The notes below the pieces were generated by a model that saw only the letters and a program-made list of their open reading frames with translations, was not told the DNA's origin and searched no databases. A stretch of DNA of 64,000 nucleotides from JBGQOJ01 sp052119585 (GTDB lineage Bacteria; Pseudomonadota; Alphaproteobacteria; Rhodobacterales; Rhodobacteraceae), in assembly GCF_052119585.1 (NCBI RefSeq), contig NZ_JBGQOJ010000003.1, positions 124,001 through 188,000 on the forward strand, given 5' to 3'. Shown piece by piece: positions 16,733 through 25,738 of the stretch (position 1 is its first letter; each line of letters starts with the position of its first letter). The position numbers and the translations under genes were made by a program.

Positions 16733-17539
16733 ATGTCAATGAAACTGATGGACGGAAAACGCGGGCTGATTATGGGCCTTGCGAACGACAAGTCGATCGC
16801 ATGGGGCATTGCCCGCGCGTTGGCCGATCAAGGGGCCGAGCTGGCGTTTTCCTATCAGGGCGAACAACTGCTGAAACGGGTGACCCCGCTGGCCGCCGAA
16901 GTCGGGTCCGATATCGTCGTGGAATGCGACGTGAACGACGAGGCATCGCTGGACGCGCTGTTCGCGACCTTGCAGGAAAAATGGGGCAAGCTGGACTTTG
17001 TCGTGCACGCCATCGGCTTTTCCGACAAGAACGAGCTGCGCGGGCGTTACGTTGACACCAGTCGCGCCAACTTCAACATGTCGATGGACATCTCTGTCTA
17101 TTCCTTCACAGCAGTCGTGCAGCGTGCGGAAAAGATGATGACCGACGGCGGGTCCTGTCTGACCCTGACGTATTATGGTGCCGAAAAGGTCATGCCGCAT
17201 TACAACGTCATGGGCGTCGCCAAGGCCGCGCTGGAGGCATCGGTCCGTTATATGGCCGAGGATCTGGGTAAGAAGAATATCCGTGTGAACGCGATTTCGG
17301 CGGGCACGATCAAGACGCTGGCCGCATCGGGCATCGGTGACTTCCGCTATATCATGAAATGGAACGAGTATAACTCGCCCCTGCGGCGCACCGTGACAAC
17401 AGAGGAAGTCGGCAAATCCGCACTGTATCTGCTGTCGGATATGTCCTCGGCGGTGACGGGCGAAGTGCATCATGTGGATTCGGGGTATCACGTCGTCGGC
17501 ATGAAAGCCGTTGACGCCCCCGATATCGAAAAGGGCTGA
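16733..17539 (+). CDS. fabI: enoyl-[acyl-carrier-protein] reductase (NADH)
   Basis: 268-residue short-chain-dehydrogenase-type enoyl-ACP reductase, the last reductive step of each fatty-acid elongation cycle. FabI hallmarks are GLANDKSIAWGIA at the nucleotide site, HAIGFSDK, and the catalytic YYGAEKVMPHYNVMGVAKAALEA stretch, in which Tyr and Lys are six residues apart. The IRVNAISAGTIKTLAASGI loop follows. Length is normal. The next gene (LysE exporter) starts 4 nt after the stop. Confidence 0.95.
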   Translation: MSMKLMDGKRGLIMGLANDKSIAWGIARALADQGAELAFSYQGEQLLKRVTPLAAEVGSDIVVECDVNDEASLDALFATLQEKWGKLDFVVHAIGFSDKNELRGRYVDTSRANFNMSMDISVYSFTAVVQRAEKMMTDGGSCLTLTYYGAEKVMPHYNVMGVAKAALEASVRYMAEDLGKKNIRVNAISAGTIKTLAASGIGDFRYIMKWNEYNSPLRRTVTTEEVGKSALYLLSDMSSAVTGEVHHVDSGYHVVGMKAVDAPDIEKG

Positions 17540-17543
17540 TCCG

Positions 17544-18158
17544 GTGACGCTGGCCGCCTTTCTTGCTGTTGCAGTCCTGCACCTGATGGCGGCCATCAGC
17601 CCCGGCCCCGCCGTTTTGATGGCGGCACGCACCGGCGTCACCGAAGGGCTGCGCACCGGCGCGTTTCTTGCGGCGGGCATCGGTGTCGGCGGCGTGATCT
17701 GGGCGGCGGCGGCGCTGTTCGGTCTGGCGCTGGTGTTTCAGGTCGCGCCCGCGCTTTTGTGGGCGCTGAAGATTGCCGGTGGGATCTACCTGATCCGCAT
17801 GGCCTATGGCATGTGGCGCAATGCCGATACCCCGCTGGATATGGGTGCCGCCAACCGCCTGCCACGCTCTGCGCGATCGGCATTTCGCCTTGGCGTCATG
17901 ACCCAGCTTGCCAACCCCAAACCCGCGATCCTGTTCAGCGCGATCTTTGTCGGAACCGTCCCCGCGGGCACCTCTCCTTGGGTGATCGCCGCCCTTCTGA
18001 CCGTGGTGTTCCTGAACGAGACCCTGTGGAATATCGCGGTCGCCCGTCTGTTCTCGTTCGAGCGCACGCGGCGCGGCTATATCAGTCTTAAATCCGTCAT
18101 CGACCGTGCCTTTGGCGGGCTTCTGGCCCTGCTTGGCCTGAAAATCGCAGCCACTTAA
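17544..18158 (+). CDS. LysE/RhtB family amino-acid exporter
   Basis: 204-residue inner-membrane exporter with about six hydrophobic segments. The family motif SPGPAVLMAARTGVTEGLRTG is present near residue 20, followed by G.YLIRMAYGMWR and FRLGVMTQLANPKPAILFSAIF. The GTG at 17544, 4 nt after the fabI stop and 9 nt after AAGGG, is the most likely start; a TTG further upstream would overlap fabI. The substrate (amino acid or homoserine-lactone-like) cannot be told from sequence. Confidence 0.85.
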   Translation: MTLAAFLAVAVLHLMAAISPGPAVLMAARTGVTEGLRTGAFLAAGIGVGGVIWAAAALFGLALVFQVAPALLWALKIAGGIYLIRMAYGMWRNADTPLDMGAANRLPRSARSAFRLGVMTQLANPKPAILFSAIFVGTVPAGTSPWVIAALLTVVFLNETLWNIAVARLFSFERTRRGYISLKSVIDRAFGGLLALLGLKIAAT

Positions 18159-18183
18159 ACCAAAGTTCCCTCTGGAGATCACC

Positions 18184-18684
18184 ATGACAGACCGCCTGCC
18201 CCACGAAAAAGGCTTTCACATCAGCTGGGATCAGATCCACCGCGACAGTCGCGCGCTGGCATGGCGGCTGGACGGGCATGGTCCGGCAGACGGCGGATGG
18301 AAAGCGGTTGTCGCCATCACCCGTGGCGGCATGGCCCCCGCGATGATCGTCGCGCGCGAACTGGACATCCGCACGGTTGATACGATCAGCATCAAATCCT
18401 ACGACCACCAGTCGCAAGCGGATGCCAGCGTCCTGAAATACCCCGACGAAAAGATGATGGGCGACGGCACCGGCATCCTGATCGTCGACGATCTGGTGGA
18501 CAGCGGCAAAACCCTTGAAATCGTGCGCGGCCTTTACCCCAAGGCGCATTTCGCAACCGTCTACGCCAAGCCAAAGGGCCGCCCGATGGTCGATACCTTT
18601 ATCACAGAGGTCAGTCAGGACACCTGGATATTCTTCCCCTGGGATATGGCGCTGCAATACGTCGAACCCTATCGCGGCAAATAG
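18184..18684 (+). CDS. gpt: xanthine-guanine phosphoribosyltransferase
   Basis: 166-residue purine salvage enzyme converting guanine and xanthine to nucleotides with PRPP. The PRPP-binding motif ILIVDDLVDSGKT (near residues 97-109) and the flexible-loop SIKSYDHQ and C-terminal DTWIFFPWD segments are as in bacterial Gpt. It follows the LysE gene by 25 nt with a TGGAG ribosome site. Confidence 0.92.
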   Translation: MTDRLPHEKGFHISWDQIHRDSRALAWRLDGHGPADGGWKAVVAITRGGMAPAMIVARELDIRTVDTISIKSYDHQSQADASVLKYPDEKMMGDGTGILIVDDLVDSGKTLEIVRGLYPKAHFATVYAKPKGRPMVDTFITEVSQDTWIFFPWDMALQYVEPYRGK

Positions 18685-18822
18685 GCCAGCGTGGCTGCGA
18701 CAGGGAAACGCAGATCATCGGCGACGGTGCGGCATGATCCGCCCGAATGCCGACAGGATATCCTGATCGCCGGGCCTTTCCCTGCCCGGACCCCGCTGCT
18801 AGGCTGAGCGCACCCTGACCTT

Positions 18823-20013
18823 ATGCGTGGCCCCATGACATTCACATTGAACCCCCGTTTCGCCGCTACCTTTCCGCCCCCCGTGATGGAGGCGCGCCGC
18901 TGGCTTGACGGGGTCATTCATCCCGACGACCGCCCGCTGATCAACGTCAGTCAGGCCGCGCCGGTCGCCCCCCCGCCCGAAGCGTTGCGTGCCGCGATGG
19001 CGGACGCGCTGATGACGCAACCCGAAAGCCATCTTTACGGCCCCGTCCTTGGCCTGCCCGCCCTGCGCGCGCGCGTGGCCGACGAATGGACCCGCAGCTA
19101 TGGCGGCACGGTTCAGGCGTCGCAGGTCGCGATCACCTCTGGCTGCAATCAGGCCTTTGCGGCGGCGATTGCCACACTAGCGGGAGACGGAGATGAGGTT
19201 ATCATTCCAACCCCTTGGTATTTCAACCATAAAATGTGGCTGGACATGCAGGGCATCCACACTGTTCCGCTGGCAACGGGCGACAGTCTGCTTCCCGACC
19301 CGGACGCGGCAGAGGCGCTGATCACGCCGCGCACACGCGCGATTGTCCTTGTGACCCCGAACAACCCCGGCGGCGTCGAGTACCCGGCGGGCCTTGTCCA
19401 CGCCTTTTATGACCTTGCGCAAAAGCACGGGCTGGCGCTGATCCTTGATGAAACCTACCGCGACTTCGACAGCCGCACCAGCGCGCCGCATGATCTGTTC
19501 AGCGACCCCGACTGGGCCGACACGCTGATCCAGCTTTACTCGTTCTCCAAGGCGTACCGGCTGACCGGCCACCGAGTGGGTGCGATGACCGCCAGTGTGA
19601 AACGGCTGGCCGAGGTCGAAAAGTTTCTGGATACGGTCACCATCTGCCCCAGCCAGATCGGCCAGATCGGCGCGCTTTGGGGGATGGAAAACCTCGGCCA
19701 GTGGCTGGCCGGCGAGCGGGCCGAAATTCTGGACCGCCGCGCCGCCATGGCCGAAGGATTTCCCGCGCTGGACGGCTGGCGCCTTCTGGGCTGTGGCGCC
19801 TATTTCGCCTATGCCGAACATCCCTACGACCTGCCCTCGAACGAGGTGGCGCAACGGCTGGTCGGGGCTGCCGGCCTTTTGATGCTGCCCGGCACCATGT
19901 TCATGCCCGAAGGCAGCGCCGGGGGAAAACGCCAGATGCGCATCGCATTCGCCAATATCGACCGCGCCGGCGTGCAAGAGCTGTTCCGGCGATTGTCGAA
20001 CCTTTCGATCTGA
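18823..20013 (+). CDS. PLP-dependent aminotransferase, class I/II
   Basis: 396-residue fold-type I aminotransferase. The PLP lysine is in YSFSKAYRLTGHRVG (about residue 245); TSGCNQAF, VTPNNPGG and ILDETYRDF are the usual cofactor-contacting motifs, and QMRIAFANI holds the C-terminal Arg for the substrate carboxylate. Substrate specificity is not determined. The start is unsure: ATG at 18823 or ATG at 18835 (MTFTLNPRF) could serve, and neither has a strong ribosome site. A 138-nt gap without features separates it from gpt. Confidence 0.85.
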   Translation: MRGPMTFTLNPRFAATFPPPVMEARRWLDGVIHPDDRPLINVSQAAPVAPPPEALRAAMADALMTQPESHLYGPVLGLPALRARVADEWTRSYGGTVQASQVAITSGCNQAFAAAIATLAGDGDEVIIPTPWYFNHKMWLDMQGIHTVPLATGDSLLPDPDAAEALITPRTRAIVLVTPNNPGGVEYPAGLVHAFYDLAQKHGLALILDETYRDFDSRTSAPHDLFSDPDWADTLIQLYSFSKAYRLTGHRVGAMTASVKRLAEVEKFLDTVTICPSQIGQIGALWGMENLGQWLAGERAEILDRRAAMAEGFPALDGWRLLGCGAYFAYAEHPYDLPSNEVAQRLVGAAGLLMLPGTMFMPEGSAGGKRQMRIAFANIDRAGVQELFRRLSNLSI

Positions 20014-20075
20014 CGCTTGCCCCCCGGACCCGCGCAGCATAAACATCACCTTGGTAAAACAGGAAGGGCGTCAGC

Positions 20076-21926
20076 ATGGCCAAAAGCCTTGGCAAGAAAA
20101 GCGGCAACATCTTGGTGTGGATCCTTATGGTCCTGCTTGTGGTGGGTCTTGGGGGCTTCGGCGTCGGCAATTTTGGCGGCGCGGTCCAGACGATCGGCAA
20201 GGTCGGCGATCAGGACATCACCACCGGCGCCTATGGCCGCGAACTTCAGCAGGAAATGCGCGCGATAGAAGCGCAGACCGGCCAGTCCATGACCCTTTCG
20301 CAGGCGCAGCAGTTCGGCATAGATCAGGCCGTGATCCAGCGTCTTGTGTCCAATGCCGCCCTAGACGACGAGGCCAGGACGATTGGCGTATCGGTCGGCG
20401 ACGAAAAGGTCCGCGAGCAGGTTCTGGCAATCCCGGCCTTCCGCAACCTTGACGGCAGCTTTGACCGCGACGCCTATCGCCAGTCATTGTCCCGCGCCGG
20501 AATGACAGAACCGGAATTCGAGGCCGGCATCCGCAGCGACACCACACGCAGCCTGATGCAGGGCGCAGTCGCGGGCGGCATCGTGCCCGCGGACACTTAT
20601 ATCAACACGCTTTTGTCCTATGTGGGCGAGCGCCGGAGTTTCACCTGGGCAAGGTTCGACGACAGCACCCTGCCAGAGCCGATTGCGGCACCGACGCAGC
20701 ACCAGCTGACCGCCTATTACACCGCCAACGCGCCGCAGTTCACCCTGCCGGAGTCCAAGCGCATCACCTATGTGTGGCTTGCGCCAGAGATGATACTGGA
20801 CAGCACACCAGTCGACGAGGACGCGCTTCGCGCCCTTTATACCGAGCGCCGCGATGAATATCAGCGCCCCGAGCGCCGACTGATCGAACGTCTGGTCTTC
20901 CCGACCGAGGAAGACGCGACCGCCGCAAAGGCCCGCCTTGACGATGGCACCGCCGATTTTGACGCTTTGGTGGCAGAACGCGGACTGAAAATAGACGATA
21001 TTGACCTGGGCGACCTTGCGCAGGGCGATCTTGGCGCGGCCGGTGACGCGATTTTCGCGCTAACCGAACCCGGCGTCGTCGGCCCGTTGCCGTCAAGTGT
21101 CGGACCGGCGCTGTTCCGCATGAACGGCATCCTTGCCGCCCAGAACACCAGTTTCGAACAGGCCCGCCCCGATCTGGTCGAAGAATACGCCATCGACGCC
21201 GCCCGCCGCCGCATCGACGGCGAAATAGAGACCATCGACAACCTGCTGGTTGGCGGTGCGACACTGGAAGATGTGGCAAAGGAAACCGACATGCAGGTCG
21301 GCACCATCGACTGGTATGACGCCATGAAGGACGGCATCGCCGCCTATGACACCTTCGCCGTTGCCGCCGCAAACCTGACCGGGGATGACTACCCCGTCGT
21401 CACCCGGCTGGACGATGGCGGCATCTTCGCGATGCGCCTGGACGACACCATCCCCCCCGCCCTGCAACCGATGGACAAGGTCCGCGATGCGGTCGTCGCC
21501 GGCTGGCAGACACAGGAAACCGAAACCCGTCTTGACGCGCTGGTCACCACCCTGATCCCGCAGATCAAGGATGGCGCGGACATCGCAGGCTTCGGCGTCA
21601 CCGCCACAGTCGAGACCGTCATGACCCGCGATGCCTTTGTCGAGGGCACACCGGCCGACTTTATGGTGCAGGTGTTCGACATGGCGCAGGGCGAGGTCCG
21701 CAGCCTGAAGGGCGATGGCGCGGTGTTTGTGGTCAAGCTGGACGCGGTTATGCCCGTCGATCCGGCCAATCCGGATATGGAAGGGGTGAAAACCGCCCTG
21801 ACCACGCAATCGGCACAAGGCATCGCACAGGACACATTTGAATTCTTCTCGCGTGCGCTGACCGCAGAGGCCGGCATCACGCTTGATCAAGCGGCGATCA
21901 ACGCCGTTCACGCCCAGTTTCCGTAA
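20076..21926 (+). CDS. ppiD: PpiD-type membrane-anchored peptidyl-prolyl isomerase
   Basis: 616-residue periplasmic folding factor held by one N-terminal transmembrane segment (about residues 12-32, ILVWILMVLLVVGLGGFG). A SurA/PpiD N-terminal chaperone domain follows (GNFGGAVQTIGKVGDQDIT and the FDRDAYRQSL region), then a degenerate parvulin domain around residues 240-360. It starts after AGGAAGGG and ends 11 nt before trpE. The ppiD-trpE neighbourhood is common in alphaproteobacteria. Confidence 0.88.
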   Translation: MAKSLGKKSGNILVWILMVLLVVGLGGFGVGNFGGAVQTIGKVGDQDITTGAYGRELQQEMRAIEAQTGQSMTLSQAQQFGIDQAVIQRLVSNAALDDEARTIGVSVGDEKVREQVLAIPAFRNLDGSFDRDAYRQSLSRAGMTEPEFEAGIRSDTTRSLMQGAVAGGIVPADTYINTLLSYVGERRSFTWARFDDSTLPEPIAAPTQHQLTAYYTANAPQFTLPESKRITYVWLAPEMILDSTPVDEDALRALYTERRDEYQRPERRLIERLVFPTEEDATAAKARLDDGTADFDALVAERGLKIDDIDLGDLAQGDLGAAGDAIFALTEPGVVGPLPSSVGPALFRMNGILAAQNTSFEQARPDLVEEYAIDAARRRIDGEIETIDNLLVGGATLEDVAKETDMQVGTIDWYDAMKDGIAAYDTFAVAAANLTGDDYPVVTRLDDGGIFAMRLDDTIPPALQPMDKVRDAVVAGWQTQETETRLDALVTTLIPQIKDGADIAGFGVTATVETVMTRDAFVEGTPADFMVQVFDMAQGEVRSLKGDGAVFVVKLDAVMPVDPANPDMEGVKTALTTQSAQGIAQDTFEFFSRALTAEAGITLDQAAINAVHAQFP

Positions 21927-21937
21927 AGACGTATACA

Positions 21938-23449
21938 ATGGCCCTGACCCCAAGTTTTGACAGTTTCGAGGCCGGATATTCCGCTGGTCGCAATCAGATC
22001 GTCTATACCCGCCTTGCCGCCGATCTGGATACGCCGGTCTCCTTGATGCTGAAACTTGCGGGGGCCCGCAAGGACAGCTTCATGCTGGAATCGGTGACCG
22101 GAGGCGAGGTGCGCGGGCGCTATTCCATCGTCGGGCTGAAGCCCGATCTGGTGTGGCAGTGTCACGGCACCGTCGCCCGCCTGAACCGTCAGGCCCGCTT
22201 TGACGAGGACGCCTTTGTCACGCAGGACGCCGCGCCGCTGGACGGCCTGCGCGCGCTGATCGCCGAAAGCCGGATCGACATGCCAGACGACCTGCCCGCC
22301 AGTGCGGCGGGCCTGTTCGGCTACCTCGGCTACGACATGATCCGCCTTGTGGAACATCTGCCCGATGTGAACCCCGATCCGCTGGGCCTGCCCGACGCGG
22401 TGATGATGCGCCCCTCGGTGATCGCGGTTCTGGACGGCGTCAAGGGAGAGGTCATCATCGTTTCCCCCGCCTGGGTCGCCAGTGGTCTTGGCGCACGCGC
22501 GGCCTATGCGCAGGCCGCAGAACGCGTGTCAGACGCGCTGCGCGATCTGGAACGGAACGCTGCGGGCGAAACCCGCGATCTGGGCCAGATCACGCCGACA
22601 GAGCCGCCCGTGTCGAACTTCACCCCCGATGGCTACAAAGCTGCGGTGGAAAAGGCCAAGGACTACATCCGCGCGGGCGACATATTTCAGGTGGTGCCCA
22701 GCCAGCGCTGGACGCAGGCCTTCACCCTCCCCCCCTTCGCGCTCTATCGCAGCCTGCGGCGCACCAACCCCTCGCCGTTCATGTTCTTCTTCAACTTCGG
22801 CGGTTTTCAGGTGGTCGGCGCCAGCCCCGAGATCCTTGTCCGGGTCTTCGGCTCGGAAATCACCATCCGCCCGATCGCGGGCACAAGGCCCCGCGGCAAA
22901 ACCCCCGACGAGGACCGCGCGCTGGAAGCAGACCTGCTGGCCGACAAAAAGGAACTGGCGGAACATCTGATGCTGCTGGATCTGGGCCGCAATGACACCG
23001 GCAAGGTGTCAAAAATAGGCACGGTCCGCCCGACCGAACAATTCATCGTCGAACGCTACAGCCATGTGATGCACATCGTGTCGAATGTGGTGGGTGAACT
23101 GGCAGACGATCAGGACGCGCTCGATGCCTTTTTTGCAGGCATGCCCGCAGGCACCGTATCCGGCGCCCCCAAGGTCCGTGCGATGGAAATCATCGACGAG
23201 CTGGAACCCGAAAAACGTGGCGTCTACGGCGGCGGCTGCGGCTACTTCGCGGCGAACGGCGATATGGACATGTGCATCGCCCTGCGTACGGCGGTGATCA
23301 AAGACGAAAAGCTTTATATCCAGGCAGGCGGCGGCGTCGTCTACGACAGCGACCCCGAGGCCGAATATCAGGAAACCGTCCATAAATCGAACGCGATACG
23401 CCGCGCCGCCGAGGATGCAGGGCTGTTCGCCCGCAACGGCAACGCCTGA
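21938..23449 (+). CDS. trpE: anthranilate synthase component I
   Basis: 503-residue chorismate-utilising enzyme making anthranilate for tryptophan. Conserved stretches are GDIFQVVPSQRW, GTRPRGKTPDEDRALEADLL, HLMLLDLGRND, AGTVSGAPKVRAMEIIDELE and the C-terminal GGGVVYDSDPEAEYQE. The glutaminase partner trpG is 1.7 kb downstream, separated by an opposite-strand deacetylase gene. I see no leader peptide with Trp codons in the 11-nt gap after ppiD, so classical attenuation is not evident. Confidence 0.94.
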   Translation: MALTPSFDSFEAGYSAGRNQIVYTRLAADLDTPVSLMLKLAGARKDSFMLESVTGGEVRGRYSIVGLKPDLVWQCHGTVARLNRQARFDEDAFVTQDAAPLDGLRALIAESRIDMPDDLPASAAGLFGYLGYDMIRLVEHLPDVNPDPLGLPDAVMMRPSVIAVLDGVKGEVIIVSPAWVASGLGARAAYAQAAERVSDALRDLERNAAGETRDLGQITPTEPPVSNFTPDGYKAAVEKAKDYIRAGDIFQVVPSQRWTQAFTLPPFALYRSLRRTNPSPFMFFFNFGGFQVVGASPEILVRVFGSEITIRPIAGTRPRGKTPDEDRALEADLLADKKELAEHLMLLDLGRNDTGKVSKIGTVRPTEQFIVERYSHVMHIVSNVVGELADDQDALDAFFAGMPAGTVSGAPKVRAMEIIDELEPEKRGVYGGGCGYFAANGDMDMCIALRTAVIKDEKLYIQAGGGVVYDSDPEAEYQETVHKSNAIRRAAEDAGLFARNGNA

Positions 23450-23470
23450 TCCGGTCAAAAGAAACCGCCG

Positions 23471-23490
23471 TTTTCTTTGTTCCTTAAATA
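23471..23490 (-). repeat. intergenic element copy (ATATTT-type)
   Basis: On the minus strand this reads TATTTAAGGAACAAAGAAAA, one of four similar about 20-nt elements in the window (others at 35001, 51331 and 51391). It lies 3' of the deacetylase gene in that gene's orientation. Function unknown. Confidence 0.5.
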
Positions 23491-23502
23491 TACACGCGCG
23501 AA

Positions 23503-23536
23503 ACGCAAAAACACGAGCCCCCGCGCCAGCGGGGGC
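23503..23536 (-). terminator. hairpin terminator between convergent trpE and deacetylase genes
   Basis: GCCCCCGC and GCGGGGGC form an 8-bp stem with a 4-nt loop (23517-23536). On the minus strand the stem is followed by CTCGTG and TTTTT, so it probably ends the deacetylase transcript. On the plus strand no T-run follows. Confidence 0.55.
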
Positions 23537-23566
23537 GAGACAAAGGGAATGGCGCGGAACGCGCCG

Positions 23567-25009
23567 CTATTTTGTCGAAAGAACTGCTGACACGGGCGCC
23601 ATCACCACACCGCCGGCGCGCTCGTCGACACCCCATTCCAACACCGTTGTGATCGTATCCGGATAGGTATGGCCGATCACGATTACCCCCCCTTCCTGAC
23701 CTGCACGGAACGCAGCCTGATCCAGCGCGCGGCGCAATACGTCGGGGGCGGGTTTGTCATTGTCCACCGACCGGAAAATCAGCGCGGTCTTGACGCCTTC
23801 GCGCTTGGCCTCCTGCTGGGCCGAATTCAGCCCCTTGGGAAAGGTCACCAGACCGTGACCGCTCGCGACAAGGATCTGCGCCAGTTGCTTCGCAAGGTCG
23901 CGGCTCTTCTGCACGGCGCTGACCGGAACATCCAGAACGCCGACCGCATCGGGGATCATCGACAGATAGGACTGGAACGCCACCTCCAGATCGGCGGGCA
24001 TTGACCCTTCGGGCAGGTTGGTCAGGATCAAGACCTCGGCCCCCGCCGCGCGGTAAAAGGCGGCGGCCTCGGCGGCATCTGGGCGGACGGGATCAATCGC
24101 GATGGTCAGTGCGAAGGGAAATGCCTTCAGCGTCGCGGCGTCGGGTCTCGGCTCTCCCATGTCGATCAGGACGACCGACATCAGCGGGCCATCCTCTGTC
24201 GGCTCGAACGCCACAGAATTGGCGATCAATGCCGGCACGGCGCCATTGTCAGCCACCTGCCCCGCACCCGCAGGCGCATCGCCGATCCGCGGAAGACGGT
24301 TTGTCAGGACACCGGGGGCAAGATCGCCGATCCCCGGCGCGGGCGTCAGAACACCTGTTGGTGGCGCGGGGGCCTCCGGTGCGGTCCCGGCGTTCTGATC
24401 CGGTGTCACGGCAGGCTCTGTTTGTGGCTCGGGAAGCGGGGCGGTCTGCGGCGTTTCAGCAGTTTGCGGTGTTGGCGCAGGCTCCGGCTCTGGCGCAGCC
24501 GCTGGCTCTGGCTCTGGCGTGATCTTTACGACAGGTGCCGCAGGGGTCGCGGGCACCTCTACCCCCGGCGCAACGGGCGCATCGGTGGCGGGGGCATCGG
24601 GGGCCATTGCCTGCGGGCTGGGCAAGACCGGCTCTTCGGGTGCGGTGTCTTGCGGCAGATTGGGGGCGACAATGTCCGGCGTCTCCAGCGCGGGCACCAT
24701 CGGTGCGTCGGGCTGGTTGCCGGGCGCCGTATCGGCGACGGGCGCTGATGTCGCGCCCGTTGTCGGGGCTACGGTCGGGGCCACGGCGGGCATGCTGGTT
24801 GCGTTTGTGTCATCGGTCGGCGCGGGCATCTGGGGGGGCGTATCGGCGCTGTCGCCCGAAAACCCTGTGTCCGGCACCTCGACTTTGGCCGGCTCTGGGG
24901 GCGTCGATGACAGCAACCGAGGCTCCGCCCCCATCAACGAGGCCACCGCCGCGACAACGACCGAGACGACACCGCCCCACAGCATCCCTGAAAACAATCC
25001 TCGTGCCAC
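23567..25009 (-). CDS. divergent polysaccharide deacetylase family protein (YibQ/DUF610-like)
   Basis: 480-residue envelope protein. An N-terminal hydrophobic anchor (about residues 5-25) is followed by a roughly 200-residue linker very rich in Pro, Ala, Glu and Thr. A C-terminal domain of the divergent polysaccharide deacetylase type follows (LPRIGDAPAGAG..., VVLIDMGEPRPD, FALTIAIDP, GAEVLILTNLPEGS, GHGLVTFPKGLN, VIVIGHTYPDTI). GTG start at 25009 with a GGAGAG site. The catalytic activity of this family is not well defined. It sits between trpE and trpG on the opposite strand. Confidence 0.82.
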   Translation of the reverse strand: MARGLFSGMLWGGVVSVVVAAVASLMGAEPRLLSSTPPEPAKVEVPDTGFSGDSADTPPQMPAPTDDTNATSMPAVAPTVAPTTGATSAPVADTAPGNQPDAPMVPALETPDIVAPNLPQDTAPEEPVLPSPQAMAPDAPATDAPVAPGVEVPATPAAPVVKITPEPEPAAAPEPEPAPTPQTAETPQTAPLPEPQTEPAVTPDQNAGTAPEAPAPPTGVLTPAPGIGDLAPGVLTNRLPRIGDAPAGAGQVADNGAVPALIANSVAFEPTEDGPLMSVVLIDMGEPRPDAATLKAFPFALTIAIDPVRPDAAEAAAFYRAAGAEVLILTNLPEGSMPADLEVAFQSYLSMIPDAVGVLDVPVSAVQKSRDLAKQLAQILVASGHGLVTFPKGLNSAQQEAKREGVKTALIFRSVDNDKPAPDVLRRALDQAAFRAGQEGGVIVIGHTYPDTITTVLEWGVDERAGGVVMAPVSAVLSTK

Positions 25010-25132
25010 CGCTCTCTCCGTCTTTTAGGTCTTGATTCACGCCGGCTTGGCCTTGACCCTAAGCGCCAAGCCTGAACATGTATACCGCGACAATCCCTCG
25101 GGTTCACCCCTTAGTTAACGAAAGACGGGATC

Positions 25133-25738
25133 ATGCTGCTTCTGATCGATAATTACGACAGTTTCACTTATAATCTAGTGCATTATCTGGGCGAATTGGG
25201 CGCAGATGTGGTTGTGAAACGCAATGATGCGCTGGATGTGCAACAGGCGATGGCGCTGAACCCGTCGGCAATCGTGCTGTCCCCCGGTCCTTGCGACCCT
25301 GCGCAGGCGGGTATCTGTCTGGCACTGACCGCCGCCGCCGCCGAGACAAAGACCCCGCTTCTGGGCGTTTGTCTGGGGCATCAGACGATTGGCGAGGCGT
25401 TTGGCGGCAAGGTTGTGCGCTGCCACGAGATTGTGCACGGCAAAATGGGGCAGATGCACCACGCGGGCAAAGGCATGTTCAGGGGGCTGCCCTCGCCGTT
25501 TCAAGCAACGCGCTATCACTCGCTGGTGGTGGAACGAGAGAGCCTGCCCGACTGTCTGGACATCACCGCCTGGCTGGAGGATGGCACGATCATGGGCCTG
25601 CGTCACAAGACCCTGCCGATCGAGGGCGTGCAGTTCCACCCCGAAAGCATTGCGTCCGAACACGGGCACCAGCTTTTGAAAAACTTTCTTGATTCTGTGC
25701 CTGATTTTGTGCCTGATTTTGTGAAGGTTCCCGCATGA
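25133..25738 (+). CDS. trpG: anthranilate synthase component II (glutamine amidotransferase)
   Basis: 201-residue class I glutamine amidotransferase that feeds ammonia to TrpE, and possibly to aminodeoxychorismate synthase. The nucleophile Cys is in LLGVCLGHQTIG, and the His-Glu pair is in VQFHPESIASEHG. The N-terminus MLLLIDNYDSFTYNLVHYL is typical. The last codons carry a 12-bp triplication, giving the tail DSVPDFVPDFVK. The stop overlaps the trpD start (ATGA), so trpG, trpD and trpC are coupled. Confidence 0.94.
   Translation: MLLLIDNYDSFTYNLVHYLGELGADVVVKRNDALDVQQAMALNPSAIVLSPGPCDPAQAGICLALTAAAAETKTPLLGVCLGHQTIGEAFGGKVVRCHEIVHGKMGQMHHAGKGMFRGLPSPFQATRYHSLVVERESLPDCLDITAWLEDGTIMGLRHKTLPIEGVQFHPESIASEHGHQLLKNFLDSVPDFVPDFVKVPA
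25690..25725 (+). repeat. 12-bp tandem triplication at the 3' end of trpG
   Basis: Three near-identical 12-bp units (TGATTCTGTGCC, TGATTTTGTGCC, TGATTTTGTGAA) sit in frame at the end of trpG and add four-residue repeats to the protein tail. Probably a slippage product. Confidence 0.8.

Noticed and set aside
21926..21938. Trp attenuator before trpE
   Set aside because: The gap is only 11 nt, without a leader peptide, Trp codons or hairpin.
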